From: Kangiella sp.
GTDB taxonomy: Bacteria; Pseudomonadota; Gammaproteobacteria; Enterobacterales; Kangiellaceae
Assembly: GCA_026195755.1 (NCBI GenBank)
Contig: JAPHRL010000137.1
Location: 1 to 7,315, forward strand
Length of the DNA: 7,315 nucleotides
Direction: 5' to 3'
The notes below the pieces were generated by a model that saw only the letters and a list, made by a program, of their open reading frames with translations, was not told where the DNA came from and searched no databases. Each line of letters begins with the position of its first letter. The stretch's first letter is position 1. Shown one piece after another: positions 6,083 to 7,315 of the stretch. Position numbers and translations under genes: made by a program.

Positions 6083-6484
6083 TCAATCAACCTCCACGTA
6101 TAAGCCTGGAATTGGCTTACATAAGTCTTTTGCTGTTATGGTTGTTTTTATTGGTATCGCACAATCTGGCTCTACAAACAATATGTTTTCCTTCTTAAAC
6201 TCACGCAGATGGCCTGGCGTATTATAAAAACTCCCGTTATGGTACCAAGCGTAAAGGTGTCGACGGCCATCCAGTTTCACGAATATTCTGACCGCTCCAT
6301 TCACCGGGCTTTTCTCAAACTCGCTTACCGTCATCCAAGCTGAATCTTCAATGCCAACCAGGTGCGCCAGCTTCAGAGCTTTCTCCATCTGGCTCACCGA
6401 CACCCCGGAACCCTTCATTGCATCCACTAAGCCCTGTCCGGCCTTAACCAGGTCTTTGATTACTTTGTCCTTGATGCTGCTCAT
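6083..6484 (-). CDS. Hypothetical protein upstream of integrase
   Basis: I do not recognise this 133-residue protein. The first 45 residues look helical (SSIKDKVIKDLVKAGQGLVD, then a second amphipathic helix). The rest looks like a compact beta-rich domain starting at WMTVSEFEKSP, with GAVRIFVKLDGRRHLYAWYHNGSFY and ending in GLYVEVD. The pattern of strands with 'aWYhnGsFY' is superficially like small phage DUF551-type domains, but I would not assign it. Its place directly before int is where a recombination directionality factor often sits; the sequence lacks the small basic winged-helix look of Xis, so I do not call it that. The ATG at 6484 with GAGG 5 nt upstream is preferred over the in-frame GTG at 6490, which lacks spacing. 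It starts 2 nt after the membrane gene's stop and ends 1 nt before int. Confidence 0.75.
   Translation of the reverse strand: MSSIKDKVIKDLVKAGQGLVDAMKGSGVSVSQMEKALKLAHLVGIEDSAWMTVSEFEKSPVNGAVRIFVKLDGRRHLYAWYHNGSFYNTPGHLREFKKENILFVEPDCAIPIKTTITAKDLCKPIPGLYVEVD
6091..6095 (-). promoter_or_regulatory. Ribosome binding site that decides the integrase start
   Basis: GGAGG on the minus strand lies 9 nt before the ATG at 6081 but directly against the in-frame TTG at 6090, so the ATG is the usable start. The site lies inside the 3' end of the upstream hypothetical gene. Confidence 0.8.
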
Positions 6485-6486
6485 GA

Positions 6487-6828
6487 TCACCTCTTCTTGG
6501 GTGGTTTGCCAGTCACGGAACGGGGAGGTGGTGGCACTGGTTGATAACCGTTCCCGTCTCGACCATTGTATTGATTTGTTTTCCGCTTCTGTTCTAAATA
6601 TAAGGCCTTTTCAGCTTTGGCTTTTAGCCTGGCATCGATGAAGGATGTGATCAGAACTTGAAAGTAAATGCCAACAAATATCATTCCCAGCATGATCAGT
6701 AAAGCGTAGAAATGACTTCCGCCATTATCCAAAAAGCTTCTGGCCACAAGCAAGGCGATGAAATAAACAGCTATATCAAAGTGGCTGTGCACGTCTCTGG
6801 CTATGAAATTACGAAGGAATTTAAGCAT
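6487..6828 (-). CDS. Small two-helix membrane protein with basic proline-rich tail
   Basis: This 113-residue protein has two strongly hydrophobic segments, about residues 17-33 (FDIAVYFIALLVARSF) and 40-63 (FYALLIMLGMIFVGIYFQVLI), joined by a short polar turn. They suggest a helical hairpin in the inner membrane. A charged helix (65-83) and a flexible tail with PVPPPP (97-102) and a KPPKKR end follow; the positive-inside rule puts both ends in the cytoplasm. I know no family. The ATG at 6828 has an excellent ribosome site (AAGGAGG, 6838-6844, 9-nt spacing) and overlaps the end of the J-domain gene by 8 nt, so the two are probably co-translated. A link between the membrane protein and the J-domain protein is a guess from this overlap. 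Confidence 0.8.
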   Translation of the reverse strand: MLKFLRNFIARDVHSHFDIAVYFIALLVARSFLDNGGSHFYALLIMLGMIFVGIYFQVLITSFIDARLKAKAEKALYLEQKRKTNQYNGRDGNGYQPVPPPPRSVTGKPPKKR

Positions 6829-7315
6829 TAGTCATTGCCTCCTTACCCTGTTCATACATTTTGTTAAGCGTTGCCATTTCACTGGCATCACCACCGCGGT
6901 CAGGGTGCAGTCGTCTTGCCATAACTTTATAGGCTTCCTTCAGTTTTGGGCGAGAAGCTATGATAAAACCATGGCTTGAAAAGTAATCTTTCCAATTCAA
7001 AGGGCTTCCGGAATCAGGACTGGGCAAGGCATTAAAGCCTGTGAAGACTCTTTCCAGTATCTGGCCACCACCCCAGCGGTCGATACCTCTCATGGCTTCA
7101 ATGGTCTTGGCCACTGCCCATAGGTTGTCTGAAATGCGGTTATATTTATCCAGGGCAATGACTTTTTGCTGACCGTCCTGCATGAACCACACGCTCACGC
7201 CAACATCATCAGGTTGCTTCTGGTTGCTGTATGGCAAGCCGTCCTGCCTTAGTCTTAAGTCAGTAGAGATAATGACGTCACGTTGCGGGATGCCCATGAT
7301 GCGAAGCTGATCCAA
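6821..7315 (-). CDS. J-domain protein of a mobile-element family (5' end outside window)
   Basis: The visible 164 residues run off the right edge; the first visible codon is TTG, and the true start most likely lies beyond it. The C-terminus (about 110-161) is a J-domain with the HPD signature (137-139) in ARRLHPDRGGD, followed by a helix (EMATLNKMYEQGKEAM). J-domains stimulate the ATPase of DnaK-type chaperones and deliver clients to them. The N-terminal part carries SVWFMQDGQQKVIALDKYNRISDNLWAVAKTIEAMRGIDRWGGG and then FTGFNALP, a pattern I recall from J-domain proteins of prophages and integrative elements rather than from housekeeping DnaJ. The G/F and zinc-finger regions of DnaJ are absent. 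It heads the visible minus-strand unit and overlaps the membrane gene by 8 nt. Confidence 0.85.
   Translation of the reverse strand: MDQLRIMGIPQRDVIISTDLRLRQDGLPYSNQKQPDDVGVSVWFMQDGQQKVIALDKYNRISDNLWAVAKTIEAMRGIDRWGGGQILERVFTGFNALPSPDSGSPLNWKDYFSSHGFIIASRPKLKEAYKVMARRLHPDRGGDASEMATLNKMYEQGKEAMTNA
6838..6844 (-). promoter_or_regulatory. Strong ribosome binding site of the membrane-protein gene
   Basis: AAGGAGG on the minus strand lies 9 nt before the ATG at 6828, within the last codons of the J-domain gene. It supports this start and coupling to the J-domain reading frame. Confidence 0.8.

Noticed and set aside
6088..6090. TTG start for the integrase, giving 376 residues
   Set aside because: It directly abuts GGAGG with no spacing; the ATG at 6081 has 9-nt spacing.
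5375..6641. Three plus-strand open frames opposite int and the genes upstream of it
   Set aside because: The minus-strand genes have catalytic motifs, ribosome sites and tight coupling; the plus-strand peptides show no such signs.

Overview
The window looks like a gammaproteobacterial chromosome of moderate G+C, possibly marine. CysN and CysC match my memory of the E. coli proteins closely, and the tRNA-Val(GAC) is of gammaproteobacterial type. The genus is not resolved. The window has two parts that meet just after the tRNA.

Left part (1-3977, plus strand, core genome): the end of a sulfate-assimilation operon. It holds cysN (large, GTPase subunit of ATP sulfurylase), an SLC13-type permease with two internal RCK_C domains, and cysC (APS kinase). 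The likely sequence of events is sulfate uptake by the permease, activation to APS by CysD/CysN (cysD should lie just left of the window) and phosphorylation to PAPS by CysC. Four tandem 7-bp repeats sit just before cysN. After cysC comes a stable-RNA-type promoter and an intact tRNA-Val(GAC) with encoded CCA.

Right part (3978-7315, minus strand): the integrase-proximal end of an element integrated at the 3' end of the tRNA. All six genes read toward the tRNA. In transcription order they are a J-domain protein (5' end outside the window), a two-helix membrane protein with a basic proline-rich tail, a 133-residue protein of unknown family, a lambda-Int-like tyrosine recombinase, a small CxxC/coiled-coil protein and a DUF1643 protein. 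Gaps or overlaps among the first five are only -8 to +2 nt, so they form one tightly packed, probably translationally coupled unit that includes the integrase.

The 70 bp between the tRNA and DUF1643 hold three 11-bp direct repeats in exact register, at a distance from the tRNA 3' end that suits arm-type integrase sites. A weak IHF-like match lies between the tRNA and these repeats. I read this as the attL-like end of a prophage, satellite or integrative island. The other end and the rest of the element lie to the right, outside the window. The most unusual points are the arm-site array, the two small genes lying between int and the attachment site, and a Lys in place of the usual His in the integrase HxxR box.
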